DNA of 8,586 nt from Roseiflexaceae bacterium UBA965 (GTDB lineage Bacteria; Chloroflexota; Chloroflexia; Chloroflexales; Roseiflexaceae). Where the stretch lies: contig DBCF01000275.1 of the NCBI GenBank assembly GCA_002292925.1, positions 1-8,586 on the forward strand, given 5' to 3'. The notes under the pieces are model-generated. The model ran no database searches, was not told where the DNA came from, and worked only from the letters and a program-made list of their open reading frames with translations. Position 1 is the stretch's first letter. Every line of letters starts with the position of its first letter. The translations under genes were made by a program, and so were the position numbers. Positions 6,209 through 8,586 of this stretch are shown here, piece after piece.

Positions 6209-8586
6209 GGGCGCATTTCCGCTGCTACAAACTGTACTCCGAGTGGGCGCATGTCGTTTTGGCTGGGATCAACCTTGGCTGCTACCCACGCTTCACTGCG
6301 GAGCTGTACCAACAGCGTGTTGGTGGCGCTACTGAGCCCGCCGGGGATGGTCACTGCCACGGTTTGCGGTTGCGTACCGAGCACGAAACACTGCAACTGC
6401 GCCCACACCACTGGGTCGGCGCGATGCGGGTCGGGTTGACCGGCCACATCGATACACACCGTGGCTGACCCGATGCTAGCGGGACGTTTGCCTCCGGCGA
6501 TGGTGAGTGTGAGCGGGGTTGGTTGGCTCGGTAATGGCATGCGGAGCACGGCATTACCGGTTGTCCAGGCAAAGGTCTGACCGGCAATGGTTTCGCGAGT
6601 ATAAAACCCACTGATTTGCGATGCCGTATCACTCGTGTCTATGCGTGTTGGTAAGGGAGCGTCACCATCCAGTAGCTCATAGCGTTGGTAGGCGATATTG
6701 AGCGTGCCGACAGAGGCCGGTTTTTGGTTGCGTAACTGCGAAAACTCCGGTAGCTGGAGATTGACTGATTCACGCTTGACGAGGTGCATCCCCGGCAACC
6801 ACAAGCCGCCATCGGCCCCCAGCAACAAATAGACGCGCCGCCCCGATTGTAACCAACGCCGGTAGAGGGTGGTGATGTCGTCTGCATATTTGTCGGGGGT
6901 TTGGCTCCGGATCCCAAAGGTGGCTTGGCCGTGGATGGCCATTAAGGGCAACGCCAGCACGTCGGCGGCATCGCGCGCCGTCACGAAACTGGGCGACCCG
7001 CCCCGAATCAACGTGATATCATTGGCGCTACTTTGTTGGGCGAGGTGGTCGATGGCCGCGAACGCACCCTGATGCTCGGGGGTGGTAATCATAGGGCGGA
7101 TGGTTGCGCCGAGGAACCCTACCAACACGACCACGCTCCCCACGCTGAGCGTTTTGCGCCACCACGATACCCCCCACAACGCCACAATCCCATAGGCACT
7201 CATCAGTGCCAAGCCTGGGTATACTGTCGGCAAATAGCGCCGCATGATATAGATGTAGGTTTGGCTACTGGTGCCATAACTGAGTTGTACATATAAAAAC
7301 GTCGTGGCCAAGGTGACAATGATAAACAACCAATCACGCCGGCCTACCCCCCGCCACAGCCAAATCGCCAACCCAATCAGACTCATTTCGATACCAAATG
7401 GCGAAATATACCAGCCGATCCGTACCAAATTAGCCATGGAATTGGCATACAAATCACGTAATACCGCGGGTGCCTTGGGTGCTTGCCCCCGCACGCTACT
7501 CCCCACATTGCTTACGGTTTGGGCGAGGATATCGGGGTAGGTGGGTGGGGCAATCGGCGCCCCGATATAGCCTTGGAGCGCCAGACAGTCACCACTGGGC
7601 TGGGTGCGTTGGGCACTACTCAGGCAGCTCGTTGCGTTCAGCATCATGGCAGGTGTCAAAATCTGCGGGCGGATGAGGTAGGCGTAACTGGTGCCAATCA
7701 CCAAGCCGATTGCCGCAATGCGCCCAACATAGGGGTACCACGGCGTCAGCCACGCCACGACGCGCGTGCTGAGGTCGGTACGGCGGCGCAAATAAAACAA
7801 GAGCCCGATTACGAGGATTACGATGAGTAATTCGCCACCAATCCGCCCGTACTGCCACGGGGCATCGGCGATACTTTCGCCTGGGCAGGGTTGCATGGTG
7901 AGTGGCGAACAAGGGCGCGCCAAAAACGTATGTTGCAGCGCAGGTGTGAGCAATGGGAATATCAACAACGCTCCCAACGCACTGCTCTGTAACCCTGCAA
8001 AAAAGGTGTCAACGAAATACCCACGTGAAATTGTGAGCAGATGGATGATGCCTTGCCCACCGCTGACGGCGCACCCTATCAACACCCAGCGCAACGGGGT
8101 ATCGATGCGTTGGGTCACCCAACGCCACCCCAGCCACGCCACAAACGGTACCACCACAAACACAAAATCAAGCCGCGCCAACATCAACTGCCCCACCGCG
8201 CCACCGACTAACAGACCAATCAGGCGGTGATTGCGGGTGGTGGGGGGCGTGGCGAGGCGCGCCATCCCATAGATGATGACAAAAAAGAGCCACTGGGCGG
8301 TGGTTTCTGACATGGGGTAGCGGCTGAACCAGACCTGGACGCCGTTGAGGGTCAACAGTGCCATGGCGATTACCCCTACCCATGGTCGCTGCATGGCGCG
8401 CCCAGCCATGCCGACGCTCCAGACCCCGATGACTCCCGCAAATCCCGTCGCCAAAATTCCCATGTTGGTGCCAAAAAGCGCCGCAAATAGGGCAATCCAG
8501 GCCGGGAATAAATGCAAAAATTGTGGCACAAAGGTGCCATCGCTACGGCTATCGTCGATAAAGAGCCCGGCGAGCCGCAATCGCGT
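6205..8586 (-). CDS. GT-C (PMT_2 / GT39-like) membrane glycosyltransferase with C-terminal beta domain, N-terminus outside the window
   Basis: The frame is open to the window edge (793 residues visible), so the 5' end is missing; residue numbers here count from the TTG at 8580. The visible part has about 14 hydrophobic segments up to residue 492. A short loop FSRYPMSETTAQW (85-97) and YIMRRYLPTVYPGLAL (444-459) recall the conserved loops of PMT-type transferases that use dolichyl- or undecaprenyl-phosphate sugars. The first loop with the catalytic acid would lie upstream of the window and cannot be checked. A large loop (about 304-394), with cysteines at 319 and 332, probably faces outward. 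After the last membrane segment comes a soluble region, 500-791. Its GFYTRE followed by FAWTTGNAVLRMPLP (658-684) begins a beta-rich domain resembling one I associate with large membrane proteins of this type. Its stop overlaps the next gene's start, so both are probably made together for cell-surface glycan or glycoprotein assembly. Confidence 0.75.
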   Translation of the reverse strand, partial: TRLRLAGLFIDDSRSDGTFVPQFLHLFPAWIALFAALFGTNMGILATGFAGVIGVWSVGMAGRAMQRPWVGVIAMALLTLNGVQVWFSRYPMSETTAQWLFFVIIYGMARLATPPTTRNHRLIGLLVGGAVGQLMLARLDFVFVVVPFVAWLGWRWVTQRIDTPLRWVLIGCAVSGGQGIIHLLTISRGYFVDTFFAGLQSSALGALLIFPLLTPALQHTFLARPCSPLTMQPCPGESIADAPWQYGRIGGELLIVILVIGLLFYLRRRTDLSTRVVAWLTPWYPYVGRIAAIGLVIGTSYAYLIRPQILTPAMMLNATSCLSSAQRTQPSGDCLALQGYIGAPIAPPTYPDILAQTVSNVGSSVRGQAPKAPAVLRDLYANSMANLVRIGWYISPFGIEMSLIGLAIWLWRGVGRRDWLFIIVTLATTFLYVQLSYGTSSQTYIYIMRRYLPTVYPGLALMSAYGIVALWGVSWWRKTLSVGSVVVLVGFLGATIRPMITTPEHQGAFAAIDHLAQQSSANDITLIRGGSPSFVTARDAADVLALPLMAIHGQATFGIRSQTPDKYADDITTLYRRWLQSGRRVYLLLGADGGLWLPGMHLVKRESVNLQLPEFSQLRNQKPASVGTLNIAYQRYELLDGDAPLPTRIDTSDTASQISGFYTRETIAGQTFAWTTGNAVLRMPLPSQPTPLTLTIAGGKRPASIGSATVCIDVAGQPDPHRADPVVWAQLQCFVLGTQPQTVAVTIPGGLSSATNTLLVQLRSEAWVAAKVDPSQNDMRPLGVQFVAAEMRP

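Noticed and set aside
8578..8580. TTG at 8580 as the true start of the upstream membrane protein
   Set aside because: The frame continues open to the window edge, no ribosome-binding site can be seen in the 6 bases left, and the first membrane segment and catalytic loop expected of the family are missing. It is treated as truncated.

Overview
The window is a stretch of bacterial chromosome in which every convincing gene lies on the minus strand, so transcription runs from high to low coordinates. It is moderately GC-rich by eye. The two large multi-spanning membrane proteins with beta-rich outer domains, beside a zinc-less leucyl-tRNA synthetase, remind me of Chloroflexota (class Chloroflexia). 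That is a low-confidence inference from general familiarity, not a measured match. There are no mobile elements, tRNA or rRNA genes, or CRISPR repeats.

Layout in the direction of transcription. (1) Positions 8586 to 4340 hold two tandem GT-C-type membrane proteins joined by a 4-base ATGA overlap. The first is cut by the window edge and lacks its N-terminus; the second is complete (622 aa). They look like a translationally coupled pair acting on lipid-linked sugars in the membrane. (2) Positions 4339 to 4042 hold no conventional gene but a regulatory region for leuS. It contains a good sigma-70-type promoter, a leader of about 190 nt with a 22-codon leader peptide carrying six leucine codons (four of them CTA), several competing RNA complementarities, and an intrinsic terminator directly before the leuS ribosome-binding site. 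This is the architecture of ribosome-mediated transcription attenuation. (3) Positions 4041 to 1387 hold leuS, complete at 884 aa. It is followed by a strong intrinsic terminator with a 17-bp stem (1327-1371). (4) Positions 1297 to 923 hold a small stand-alone ACT-domain protein. (5) Positions 865 to 113 hold a class I SAM-dependent methyltransferase, 57 nt after the ACT gene and possibly co-transcribed with it. (6) Positions 1 to 112 hold no gene but a perfect 19-bp-armed hairpin just past the methyltransferase stop codon.

How the parts work together: the best-supported regulatory story is leucine or charged-tRNA-Leu supply feeding back on the leucyl-tRNA synthetase through the leader peptide and attenuator. 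CTA is conspicuously rare in leuS itself (one codon by my reading, residue 371) but is used four times in the 22-codon leader. The ACT-domain and methyltransferase genes sit beyond the leuS terminator. Any functional link between them and leuS is conjecture.
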